This document shows, in pieces, positions 54,517 to 63,180 of a DNA stretch of 64,000 nucleotides. The position numbers were made by a program, and so were the translations under genes. The stretch lies in assembly GCF_000296815.2 (NCBI RefSeq), contig NZ_CAIT01000005.1:372001-436000 (forward strand). The letters are read 5' to 3'. This DNA is from Fibrisoma limi BUZ 3. Its GTDB lineage: Bacteria > Bacteroidota > Bacteroidia > Cytophagales > Spirosomataceae. The notes beneath the pieces were generated by a model. The model saw nothing but the letters and a program-made list of their open reading frames with translations, did not search any database and was not told the origin of the DNA. Every line of letters begins with the position of its first letter. Positions within the stretch are counted from its first letter, which is position 1.

Positions 54517-57198
54517 TTACTCACTACGTAGGGACTTTACGGGGTTCGTCAGGGCGGCTTTCGCACTTTGCAGGCTGACCGTTAACAAAGCCACCAGCAG
54601 GGCCAGCAGACCCCCCAGCGCGAATATCCACCAATCAATAGTAACCTTATACGCGAAGGCTTGCAGCCAGCGGTTCATCGCATACCAGGCAATGGGTGAG
54701 GCAATGACGATGGCGATCAGCACCAGTTTCAAAAAGTCTTTGGAAAGCAGCGCTACTACGCTGGCCACCGACGCACCGAGCACTTTACGAATGCCAATTT
54801 CTTTTTGACGTTGCTCGGTCGACAGGGCCGCCATGCCTAATAATCCCATGCAGGAAATTAAAATGCTTAGCCCCGAAAACAGCAGCATAAACTGCAATGA
54901 CTTCTGGTCCTTGCGGTAAAGCTTATCGAATTCTTCATCCATGAAGGAGTAAAAAAGGGGCAGTTTAGGAAACATCGTTTTGAATGAAGTCAAGGTCAGG
55001 TTCAGAGCCGTAATGGCTTGTCCTGGCTGACTCTCAATCAGAAAAGAAGTCCTGTTGGGCGAGTTCGCCCGGATCACGACCGGGCCGATCCGCTCATGTA
55101 CCTTCTGGTAATAGAAATCCTTTACGACGCCAATGACAATCCCATTATTAAAGCGTTTGCCGATTACGGGCTCACTCAGTCCAAATTGTCTGACGGCCGT
55201 TTCGTTAAGCACAATGTTGTCTTTGTCCGAAGTAATCGTTTTATCAAACCAGCGCCCTCGTATTAATTTGAACTTCGTAATCTCATTAAGGTCCATATCG
55301 GCCCCATAGTCAACGTAAGCTGGTTGAAAGGCGGGATCACGACCATCCCAATCGATACCGCCTGATGTGGTGTATCCATGATTGACGACGGACTCTTCAT
55401 TCATCCGAACTACGTGTCTGATGGGGGCTTGGGCTACCAAATGCTGTTTCAACGCGATCAGACGTGACTCTAACAGGGAATCGTACGCTAGTCTATCCGC
55501 AAAGCTGGAAATGGTAGGGTGTTCGTCGGGCACTTGAATGGTCAGCAGTTGACTCCGGTTATAAGCGTTGTGTTGCTGCTGCATGAACACAACCTGCCGG
55601 TACACGACAATTACCCCGATCACCATGACTACAGTGATGCTGAATTGCACCGTAATCAATCCTTTACGAATGGACGTGTTTTTAACCTGAAACAGTCCGG
55701 CTCCCCGAAACAGATTGAGGGGATTAATGGAAGAGAGCAGCAAAGCGGGATAGACGCTAATGAGCAGTAACGTAACTACCCATGTTCCAAGCAGCAGTTT
55801 CCAAATGTGCCATTCGGTCAGATCAAGGGTAAATTGCTTGTCGGTGAAGGTGTTGAACGCCGGAAGGCAAACGTTGGCCAGCAAGACGGACAGTACAATG
55901 GCAATCAGGCTGATCAACACCGATTCGGTCATGATCTGGCTGAACAACTGGCCACGATTAGCGCCAACGATCTTTCGAATGCCGATTTCTTTGGAACGTA
56001 TCCCGGTTCTGGCAATGGATAAATTTACGTAGTTGACGCAGGCGCTCACCAACAACGCCAGCGCCAGCAGTGTGAAGATATTAACGTTCCGGGCTTCTGT
56101 GTGCTCGAAAGCTGTTATGTCGAAGTTTGTCTGAAAATGGAGCGCCTGTAGAGGAAGCAGGGCCGGGGTTAAGTCATCTTCATCTCGGTTGGCTTTGTAA
56201 AGAGCGGCAACGGCCTGTGCTGTCCGGGTTGGATCAGCCGAAGGGCGCAGCCTGACGAACGTTTTATGAGTGGCATACAGCCAGGTGTTGGCTTCCTGCA
56301 ACCGACGGGCTGTATTGAGCCTGGCCGAGAGGGGAATGAGTACGTTGAACTGCAGGCTGGAATTAACCGGATTGTCTTTGACCACCGCTCGAACTACGTA
56401 GTCGGTTGAATCGATACGTACATGGTTTCCCGCAACGTCTACTTTACCAAAGAGCTGTTTTGCTTTTGACTGCGTTAGTAGGAGGCTGTACGGGTGGGCC
56501 AGAAAAGATTGCCAACTGCCTTGCAGAACGTCGTAATGAAACATCTTAAACCAGTTCTGGTCCACATAGGCGGTGTATTCTTCGACAAAGTAATTGTCGT
56601 TTACCTTCAGCGTTACATCATTCTTGAAGGACCTTTGCATGTGCGTTACCAACTCAACCTGGGGTAGCTTTTGAACCATGGAGGCCGCCAGTGGGTAAGG
56701 ACTATTTTCGCCAATGACGTTCTGCGCAATACCTGACTGGTGCTGGTTCGTTACCAGAAAAATACGGTCGGCGGCTGGGTGATAGCTATCAAACCGCAAC
56801 TCGTTCTGCACCCACATCATGATCAGCAAGGCCGCCGTTATGGCTACGGATAAGCTACCAATACTGAGCGTACTGTGTAGCTTTTGATTGACGCTATTGC
56901 GCCAGGCGATTTTGAAATAATTGCGAATCATGGTCGGGTTTAGAAAAAAGGGACTGGGGTATTCATTCGGTTTACGGGTAATGACATACGGCCTGACAAA
57001 GCCCAGCACATCGCGCCAGTAGCGCCACCGCGCCCGGCGTTCACCCACGCGCTCGACCTGGTAAGCAAACTCCTCGTGCAGGTCGCCCTGCAGGGTTTCC
57101 AGCAAGTGGGGAGCCACAAACCATTCCAGCAGTCGGTCGGCGAGGTGCGGTGGGCGTGGGGCAGAGGGCTTGGGGTTAGTGCTCATGGCGTTGGGCAT
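54517..57198 (-). CDS. Block D permease 3: prefix-containing FtsX/MacB-type orphan permease
   Basis: An 893-residue permease. The start MPNAMSTNPK may be read from either Met; the paralog D2 has lost the first ATG. The prefix (PHLADRLLEWFVAPHLLETLQGDLHEEF) is the block D type. The body MIRNYFKIAWRNSVNQKLHSTLS is the most divergent of the set; the first span (ITAALLIMMWVQNELRFD) and periplasmic domain differ. FtsX motifs are KEIGIRKIVGAN and KEIGIRKVLGAS, and the chain ends in NPVKSLRSE. Its distinct periplasmic part suggests a different ligand from D1, D2 and D4. Confidence 0.9.
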   Translation of the reverse strand: MPNAMSTNPKPSAPRPPHLADRLLEWFVAPHLLETLQGDLHEEFAYQVERVGERRARWRYWRDVLGFVRPYVITRKPNEYPSPFFLNPTMIRNYFKIAWRNSVNQKLHSTLSIGSLSVAITAALLIMMWVQNELRFDSYHPAADRIFLVTNQHQSGIAQNVIGENSPYPLAASMVQKLPQVELVTHMQRSFKNDVTLKVNDNYFVEEYTAYVDQNWFKMFHYDVLQGSWQSFLAHPYSLLLTQSKAKQLFGKVDVAGNHVRIDSTDYVVRAVVKDNPVNSSLQFNVLIPLSARLNTARRLQEANTWLYATHKTFVRLRPSADPTRTAQAVAALYKANRDEDDLTPALLPLQALHFQTNFDITAFEHTEARNVNIFTLLALALLVSACVNYVNLSIARTGIRSKEIGIRKIVGANRGQLFSQIMTESVLISLIAIVLSVLLANVCLPAFNTFTDKQFTLDLTEWHIWKLLLGTWVVTLLLISVYPALLLSSINPLNLFRGAGLFQVKNTSIRKGLITVQFSITVVMVIGVIVVYRQVVFMQQQHNAYNRSQLLTIQVPDEHPTISSFADRLAYDSLLESRLIALKQHLVAQAPIRHVVRMNEESVVNHGYTTSGGIDWDGRDPAFQPAYVDYGADMDLNEITKFKLIRGRWFDKTITSDKDNIVLNETAVRQFGLSEPVIGKRFNNGIVIGVVKDFYYQKVHERIGPVVIRANSPNRTSFLIESQPGQAITALNLTLTSFKTMFPKLPLFYSFMDEEFDKLYRKDQKSLQFMLLFSGLSILISCMGLLGMAALSTEQRQKEIGIRKVLGASVASVVALLSKDFLKLVLIAIVIASPIAWYAMNRWLQAFAYKVTIDWWIFALGGLLALLVALLTVSLQSAKAALTNPVKSLRSE

Positions 57199-57256
57199 AG
57201 GGCGAGGAGCTGGGCTTGGTGTTACCCTTCACCCCACGCCCCCGGCCCCATGCGAT
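57199..57256 (-). repeat. G-rich hairpin spacer, copy 5
   Basis: The gap between D2 and D3 has the family pattern; minus-strand 57249-57225 gives four G-runs (GGGG, GGGGG, GGGG, GGG) with loops CC, CGT and TGAA, a strong G-quadruplex-type motif a few bases after the D2 stop codon. Confidence 0.6.
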
Positions 57257-59887
57257 TTACTCACTACGTAGGGACTTGACTGGATTCATCAGAGCCGCTT
57301 TGATGCTTTGGAAGCTGACCGTTAAAAGCGTGATGAGTAATGCACCAGCGCCCGTTGCGGCAAAAATCCACCACGAAATAGTTGAGCGATACGGGTACTG
57401 CTGAAGCCAGTCATTCATAAAGTAATAGGCCAATGGGGAAGCGATCAGCAATGATATGAGTACGAGTATGATAAAGTCTTTGGAGAGGAGTTGCCATAGT
57501 GTAAAGACCGATGCGCCTAATACTTTCCGGACGCCGATCTCCTTGGTACGTTGCTCGGCCGTGAAGGACGCCAGACCGAACAATCCCAGACAGGAGATGA
57601 AGATTGCCAGGATAGCGAAAACGGTCGATAACTGGCCGATACGCTCCTCAGTACGAAATTTCTGGTCGTATTCGTCGCTGGCAAATTTGTAGTCGAACGG
57701 ACTACCCGGGTTGTATTTGCGAAAAACGGGCTCGATCCGATTCAACGCTTCGCCAGCACTCAGTTGTGGGTTCAGTTTAACGAGGATCAAGTTGGCCCAG
57801 TCGTAGTCCAGCAGGAAAACGGTTGGCTTAACCGGCTCAAAGGGCGAACTCATAACCACGTCTTTTACTACGCCGATGATAGAATAAATCTTGCCGTTCC
57901 ACTGAACATACTCGCTAATCGGGTTTTTAAAACCCATAAATTTTACGGCCTTTTCATTGACGATTATGCCGAGGGAATCGGTCGCAAAATCGCGTGAAAA
58001 GTCACGGCCCTGCTTGAACTGCCAACCCACTGTCCGGCCGTAATCATGCGTAACGGCAACCGTTCCAAAATCACCGATCTGATTGTGCGCTTTGCCTTTC
58101 CAGTTAAAACTTGCGTCCGTCGCCCACAAATCGGTGGTTGGGCTCGATGTTTCAGCCATGTTTACGGCAGCATCAGTACGCATCAGTTCGTTACGGATTG
58201 CGTCATAATGACCGTAAAAATCCGGGGTATTCATTAACACAGTGAGCAGCCCACTTCGGTCGTACCCAACCGGGCGATCTTTGGCGTGTTGAATCTGACG
58301 AAAAACGATAATCGTACCAATGATGATTGTGATCGATACCGTGAATTGTACAACAACCAACGCTTTACGGGGAGTAGCCGCCGATCGCCCAACGCGAATG
58401 GTTCCTTTCAATACTTTAATTGGCTGGAAAGAAGATAGATAGAAAGCTGGATAACTACCGGCAATAAAACCCGTTAGTAAACTCAGGCCTAAGCAGATAC
58501 TCCAAAGCACCGGATTAGTCCACGGAATAGCTGTTTTTTTGTCGGCGATCTCGTTAAACCACGGCAGTGAGAGTTGAACAAGCAACAACGACAGCGACAA
58601 CGCAAGTAGGACCACCAGAAACGACTCGCTAAAAAACTGATTGACAAGCTGACTTCGTAATGAACCAACTGCCTTACGAATACCAACTTCTTTAGCGCGT
58701 TTCTCTGAACGAGCAGTACTTAAATTCATGAAGTTGATACAGGCCAGCAGTAGCACGAATACACCGATGGTTCCAAAAAGCCAGACGAATTGAATGCGCC
58801 CCCGAAGCAACACACCATTCTCCCAATCCGAATACAGGTGCCAGCGGGACATGGGGTGGAGTATCTCGGTGGGATTGAATCTGGCTTCGTCTTTGGCATG
58901 TCGGGCTTTTATCTTACTAATTTTTGCCGAAACGCGCTCAAAATCTGTGTTCGGAGCAATCTCGACAAACAGTTGAAATGAGTTGTTGCCCCAGTTATTC
59001 TCTGAACGTTTCACCCAGGGCTGATCGACCAGATATTGTTGCCACGAAAGCAGAAACGTGACCAGCCTGAATTCAGTGTTGTAAGGGAAGTCTTCATAAA
59101 CGCCTGTCACTTTAACGAACTGCTTATTATTTACTTTGATGATTTTGTTGATCGGATCAGCAGTGCCAAAAAGCGCATTAGCTACCGATTCCGATAGTAG
59201 AATAGAAGCCGGGTCGTCCAGCCCATTCTGACTCCCTTTCACCATTTTCAAGGGAAGCATTTGGGTGAACTCGGACTCAACGTAGTTTCCCGTTTTGGTG
59301 AACTTATTACCTCCATTAGCGAGAATGTACTCCTGTGTCCAGGACGAGAGTGCCAGATGGGTAAAATCACTGCTATGTTCGTTTTGTAGGGCGGCCCGGA
59401 GGGGAATAGCAATAGCATTCGATGTAAAGGTTGTTCCGTTTGCAGTTTGCTGTTCGATTACTCTGGCAATCCGGCTGTAGTTCGCGTAGTAGTTGTCAAA
59501 CGATAGTTCATCGTAAATCCACAAACCAATCAGCATAGCCACGGCCATACCAGTCGCTAATCCACCAATATTGATTGCAGAATAACCTTTGTGCCTGACC
59601 AGATTCCGAAAAGCGACTTTGAGATAATTGCGGAGCATAGTACTGTTGTTTGGCGTTGAATACTCGTTCGGTTGACGCTTGATGACATACGGCCTGACAA
59701 AGCCCAGCACATCGCGCCAGTAGCGCCACCGCGCCCGGCGCTCACCTACGCGCTCGACCTGGTACGCAAACTCCTCGTGCAGGTCACCCTGCAGGGTTTC
59801 CAGCAAGTGCGGAGCCACGAACCATGCCAGCAGGTGGTCGGCGAGGTGCGGTGGGCGTGGGGCAGAGGGCTTGGGGTTAGTGCTCAT
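57257..59887 (-). CDS. Block D permease 2: block D prefix with a block C-like body
   Basis: The start is set at MSTNPKPSAPRPPHLADHLL (59887); the frame to 59965 runs into the preceding gene and lacks the ATG seen in D3. The protein has 876 residues. The prefix is block D type (LLETLQGDLHEEF), but the body MLRNYLKVAFRNLVRHKGYS with GMAVAMLIGLWIYDELSFD and KEVGIRKAVGSLRSQ matches block C permeases C1, C2 and C4 far better than its own block. The second module has KEIGVRKVLGASVFT. It is therefore a mosaic, explained by recombination between blocks or by prefix replacement. Confidence 0.9.
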   Translation of the reverse strand: MSTNPKPSAPRPPHLADHLLAWFVAPHLLETLQGDLHEEFAYQVERVGERRARWRYWRDVLGFVRPYVIKRQPNEYSTPNNSTMLRNYLKVAFRNLVRHKGYSAINIGGLATGMAVAMLIGLWIYDELSFDNYYANYSRIARVIEQQTANGTTFTSNAIAIPLRAALQNEHSSDFTHLALSSWTQEYILANGGNKFTKTGNYVESEFTQMLPLKMVKGSQNGLDDPASILLSESVANALFGTADPINKIIKVNNKQFVKVTGVYEDFPYNTEFRLVTFLLSWQQYLVDQPWVKRSENNWGNNSFQLFVEIAPNTDFERVSAKISKIKARHAKDEARFNPTEILHPMSRWHLYSDWENGVLLRGRIQFVWLFGTIGVFVLLLACINFMNLSTARSEKRAKEVGIRKAVGSLRSQLVNQFFSESFLVVLLALSLSLLLVQLSLPWFNEIADKKTAIPWTNPVLWSICLGLSLLTGFIAGSYPAFYLSSFQPIKVLKGTIRVGRSAATPRKALVVVQFTVSITIIIGTIIVFRQIQHAKDRPVGYDRSGLLTVLMNTPDFYGHYDAIRNELMRTDAAVNMAETSSPTTDLWATDASFNWKGKAHNQIGDFGTVAVTHDYGRTVGWQFKQGRDFSRDFATDSLGIIVNEKAVKFMGFKNPISEYVQWNGKIYSIIGVVKDVVMSSPFEPVKPTVFLLDYDWANLILVKLNPQLSAGEALNRIEPVFRKYNPGSPFDYKFASDEYDQKFRTEERIGQLSTVFAILAIFISCLGLFGLASFTAEQRTKEIGVRKVLGASVFTLWQLLSKDFIILVLISLLIASPLAYYFMNDWLQQYPYRSTISWWIFAATGAGALLITLLTVSFQSIKAALMNPVKSLRSE

Positions 59888-59957
59888 GGCGTTGGGCTTA
59901 GGGCGCAGAGCCGGGCCTGGTGTTACCCTTCGCCCCACGCCCCCGGCCCCATGCGAT
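59888..59957 (-). repeat. G-rich hairpin spacer, copy 6
   Basis: The gap between D1 and D2 carries GGGCTTAGGGCGCAGAGCCGGGCC, GTTACCC and a C-rich half. Minus-strand 59950-59926 reads GGGG-CC-GGGGG-CGT-GGGG-CGAA-GGG, again a four-run G-quadruplex-type motif. Confidence 0.6.
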
Positions 59958-62516
59958 TTATTCACTACGTAATGATTTGACGGGATTCATCAACGCGGCT
60001 TTGATGGCTTGTGAACTGACCGTCATCAGGGCAATCCCCACTGCCAGTAAACCTGCTACGGCAAACATCCACCATTCGATGTTGATGCGGTAGGTGAAGT
60101 TTTGTAGCCATTGGCTCATGGCGTACCAGGCAAGCGGGGTCGCGATAACGATGGCGATTAGCACCAGCTTCAGGAAGTCTTTCGACAAGAGCGCAATAAC
60201 GTTGGGTACGGATGCGCCGAGCACTTTCCGGATGCCGATTTCCTTGGTACGTTGCTCCGCAGTAAAGGCCGCCAAACCAAACAAACCCAGGCATGAGATG
60301 AGGATGGCCAGCAGACCAAAGTAATTTGTGAGCGTATTGACCAGTGTTTCGCTCCGATAGAGTTTTTCGTATGCCTCATCTAAAAAATGGTAGGTAAACG
60401 GATAGCTTGGATTAAGCCGGTGAGCCGTCTGCTCGACTACCTGTAGGGCTTCCGCTGTTTTTCCGGGTGCCGTTTTTATCAGGAAGTCATTGGTCCATTT
60501 CGGGTAATAGGTAAGCACCAGGGGCCGAATGGGTTCATGCAGTGAGCTGATATGAAAATCGTTCATGATCCCGATAATACGGCCCTTCCCGCGCGAGAAC
60601 ATGATTTCCATGCCAAGTGGATTTTTTAGGTTCATCATTTTAACCGCCGACTCATTTACGATGTAGCTGTTGGTATCGGAAGGGCTGAAATCATGCCCAG
60701 CGATGAATTTAATTCCCAGTGTTTTGGCAAAATCAAGGCCTACTTTCATCGTATTGACGGAAGCATTCAGGTTGGGGTCTTTGCCCGCCCAATTCAGGAC
60801 GTTTGTGCTCCCGATATGAATGGGAAGCTCACCTGTCGAGGTCACCGAACTGATGGTATTCGAGCGCTGCAACTCCTGTCTGAACGTTTCCATCTTTGGG
60901 AGCAGCTCTCCTTCTACGGGTATGTAAATGAGGTTCTGACGGTCAAGACCAAGCTGCTTTGTCCGGACGTAGTCCATCTGCCGGCCAATGATCAGCATGC
61001 CGACGATTAAAAACAGCGACAGCGAAAACTGAAACACGACCAATGATTTGCGGAATGCAGCGCCGGATGCGACATTAGTGAAAGCGCCCTTCAGGACCCT
61101 GACCGGCTGCATGGCGGATAAAAACAAGGCTGGATAGCTCCCCGCCACCAAACTCGTACCGACAACGAGCGTAATCACATACAACCACAGAGTTGGGGAT
61201 GAGAAATCAAGGGCTAAGGGCTTACCAACAAGTTCATTGATCGTCGGTAAAAGACATAGAGTCAAGCCAATGGCTGCTGAGGCAGACAGCAAACTCAAGA
61301 GCGTTGATTCACCAATGAACTGCCCTACCAGCGACAGACGCCCGGCACCTACCACTTTTCGGACACCTATTTCTTTTGCCCGCAGTGATGAACGGGCGGT
61401 GGCTAAATTCATGAAGTTGACGCAGGCAATCAGCAGGATAAGCAGAGCGATCAGACTAAAGGATTTTACGTAGCTGATACGTCCGCCAACGGCTTTGCCA
61501 TTTTCATAATTGCCATACAAATACGTATCGGCAATGGGTTGAAGGACAGGGACCTCCTTTGTGTCGGGCAGATAACGCTTTACTAGCGTACGCATGCTGG
61601 CTTCGGCCTGGGCATGAGTCGTATTCGGCTTCAACTTTATGTAGTTGAGAAACGAGCGGCTTTGCCAACCTTTCATCCAGTCTTCTTCGGCTACTTTGAA
61701 ATTTACCAGCCAGTTAAACTGAATGGAGGAGTTGTGAGGGATATTTTCAATGACGGCGCCGACCCTATAATACTTATCATTATTGAGTTGGAGCGTCTTT
61801 CCTACAGCCTCCGTTGTGCCGAAAAGTGTCTCGGCAATACTTCGCGTAATGACGATGGCGTTGGGCGACTGAATCGCGACGCGCGGATTACCCTGCAACA
61901 CCGGATATTGGAAAATATCGAAGAAGTCTTCCGTTACATAATTGCCCTCTTTTTTGCTGAACCGCTGGCCTGCTTTGAGCAGAAAATCGTTACTCCATAC
62001 CGTAAACTTGGTTGCCTTGTCTACCTGTGGTACGTCTTTCTTCAGCGCTTCGGCCAGTGAGCCGGGCATGATTTCTCCGGTATTGATACCATCTGTAAGC
62101 CGAACAAAATAGATGCGTTCGGCGTCCTTATACCCTTTGTTAAAGCTTAATTCATCATTTACCCATAAGCCAATCAGCAGGCTACAGGTCATGCCGAGCG
62201 ACAGACCAAAGATGTTAATCAGGCTTAACAGGCGATTATGCTGTAAGCTTCGCCAAGCGATTTTGACGTAATTCTGTAACATAACAGGGCTTACTAGTGA
62301 GGGGGTTATATATTCTGAAGGTTTACGTTTGATCACATACGGCCTGACAAAGCCCAGCACATCGCGCCAATACCGCCACCTGGCCCGTTGCTCACCCACG
62401 CGTTCGACCTGGTAGACGAACTCCTCGTGCAGGTCGCCCTGCAGGGTTTCCAGCCGGTGTGGAGCTACGAACCATGCCAGCAGTCGGTCGGCGAGTTTCG
62501 GGGGCCTAGGGGTCAT
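59958..62516 (-). CDS. Block D permease 1: prefix-containing FtsX/MacB-type orphan permease
   Basis: An 852-residue permease that starts MTPRPPKLADRLLAWFVAPHRLETLQGDLHEEF; the ATG overlaps the TGA of the PadR gene as ATGA. The prefix covers residues ~5-65 (GEQRARWRYWRDVLGFV). The body starts MLQNYVKIAWRSLQHNRLLSLI, with GMTCSLLIGLWVNDELSFN as first span, KEIGVRKVVGAG and KEIGIRKVLGASVPN as FtsX motifs, and the last hairpin NFTYRINIEWWMFAV. It is probably translationally coupled to PadR and controlled by the sigma-54-like promoter at 62879-62895. The cargo and ATPase are unknown. Confidence 0.9.
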   Translation of the reverse strand: MTPRPPKLADRLLAWFVAPHRLETLQGDLHEEFVYQVERVGEQRARWRYWRDVLGFVRPYVIKRKPSEYITPSLVSPVMLQNYVKIAWRSLQHNRLLSLINIFGLSLGMTCSLLIGLWVNDELSFNKGYKDAERIYFVRLTDGINTGEIMPGSLAEALKKDVPQVDKATKFTVWSNDFLLKAGQRFSKKEGNYVTEDFFDIFQYPVLQGNPRVAIQSPNAIVITRSIAETLFGTTEAVGKTLQLNNDKYYRVGAVIENIPHNSSIQFNWLVNFKVAEEDWMKGWQSRSFLNYIKLKPNTTHAQAEASMRTLVKRYLPDTKEVPVLQPIADTYLYGNYENGKAVGGRISYVKSFSLIALLILLIACVNFMNLATARSSLRAKEIGVRKVVGAGRLSLVGQFIGESTLLSLLSASAAIGLTLCLLPTINELVGKPLALDFSSPTLWLYVITLVVGTSLVAGSYPALFLSAMQPVRVLKGAFTNVASGAAFRKSLVVFQFSLSLFLIVGMLIIGRQMDYVRTKQLGLDRQNLIYIPVEGELLPKMETFRQELQRSNTISSVTSTGELPIHIGSTNVLNWAGKDPNLNASVNTMKVGLDFAKTLGIKFIAGHDFSPSDTNSYIVNESAVKMMNLKNPLGMEIMFSRGKGRIIGIMNDFHISSLHEPIRPLVLTYYPKWTNDFLIKTAPGKTAEALQVVEQTAHRLNPSYPFTYHFLDEAYEKLYRSETLVNTLTNYFGLLAILISCLGLFGLAAFTAEQRTKEIGIRKVLGASVPNVIALLSKDFLKLVLIAIVIATPLAWYAMSQWLQNFTYRINIEWWMFAVAGLLAVGIALMTVSSQAIKAALMNPVKSLRSE

Positions 62517-62851
62517 AAGTTAATGGCGAGTTTGGGGGTAGGGGGCACCTCGTTCCACAACTGCGCCCGCATTGCCTTGATGTCCTGCAACGTCCGGTAG
62601 CCGTAGGCCGTTACGGTAAACAGCAGCTTTCGCCGGCCACCGCGCTCGGGCGTGGGATCGCCCATCCGCGATGCCACCATGCCTTTCTCCTGCAACCTAT
62701 GCAGGGCTGCGTGTACCTGGTTGAGCCGTACTGATCGGTCAGTTTCTTCGTTCAGCTTATGGGTGATTCCCACGCCGTACGCTTCGCCATCCATACCCGC
62801 CACCAGCAGCAGCACGATCTCTTCAAACTCGCCTAAGTAGGTTCGTTTCAT
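62513..62851 (-). CDS. PadR-family transcriptional regulator of block D
   Basis: A 112-residue winged-helix protein starting MKRTYLGEFEEIVLLLVAGMDGEAYGVGI. The recognition region is AALHRLQEKGMVASRMG and the wing is GGRRKLLFTVTAYGYRTL. It heads the block D operon and overlaps the first permease by 4 nt. The upstream region contains a sigma-54-like promoter with the canonical GC at -12, an overlapping AT-rich palindrome that could be a PadR operator, and an activator-like dyad at 62958-62995. Confidence 0.92.
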   Translation of the reverse strand: MKRTYLGEFEEIVLLLVAGMDGEAYGVGITHKLNEETDRSVRLNQVHAALHRLQEKGMVASRMGDPTPERGGRRKLLFTVTAYGYRTLQDIKAMRAQLWNEVPPTPKLAINL

Positions 62852-62863
62852 AGCCTGGAATTA

Positions 62864-62890
62864 AATCTATTTTTGCTGAGCAAATAGATT
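62864..62890 (-). promoter_or_regulatory. AT-rich palindrome over the block D transcription start (candidate PadR operator)
   Basis: AATCTATTT (62864-62872) and AAATAGATT (62882-62890) are exact complements with a 9-nt spacer. The element covers the -12 region and expected start site, where a repressor would block the promoter. Confidence 0.5.
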
Positions 62891-62895
62891 GCCAA
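62879..62895 (-). promoter_or_regulatory. Sigma-54-type -24/-12 promoter of block D
   Basis: The minus strand reads TTGGCAATCTATTTGCT, with GG and GC separated by ten bases, matching the consensus TTGGCA-N6-TTGCT. The -12 GC is 29 nt upstream of the PadR ATG at 62851. Confidence 0.75.
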
Positions 62896-62957
62896 CAAAG
62901 AAGAACCGCTTCGTACGTTTCAGAACGGGCGTTTTATTGAAATAGGCCGATGCAAAA

Positions 62958-62995
62958 TGTCCGTTACCGGACACGTAAACGTACGCTTCAGGACA
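62958..62995 (-). promoter_or_regulatory. Activator-site-like dyad upstream of block D
   Basis: TGTCCG-TTAC-CGGACA at 62958-62973 is a perfect dyad, followed by GTAC at 62981-62984 and GGACA at 62991-62995. Spacing to the third half-site is 33 bp, one more than in blocks A and C. The dyad lies 65 bp from the -24 GG. Confidence 0.7.
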
Positions 62996-63180
62996 GAACG
63001 ATTCGCTTGATCAGAGTCCCACGTAGAATTAATAACCAATCGAAGGCTTCAGGAAAATTTTCTATTGTAGTACAAAGCCGGGGAAAAATTATGTATGGCC
63101 AATAACCTGCTCCTAGATATTTATTTCTGAGTAAATGGTGACTAACTTGGAAGATTATTACGTTCCCTTTATTCATAAGC

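Larger units (their letters stand above)
62852..63180. other. Divergent control region between padR (block D) and the peptidase gene
   Basis: These 329 bp contain no gene. They hold, from left to right, the palindrome at 62864-62890, the sigma-54-like element at 62879-62895 and the activator-like dyad at 62958-62995 for padR on the minus strand. The right half (63000-63180) is AT-rich and should contain the promoter of the peptidase gene, but I see no convincing TAnnTTTG box. Confidence 0.5.

Noticed and set aside
59888-59965. Longer D2 permease frame starting at 59965
   Set aside because: It would overlap the stop of D1 and translate the G-rich spacer; the paralog D3 starts at the matching internal Met region.
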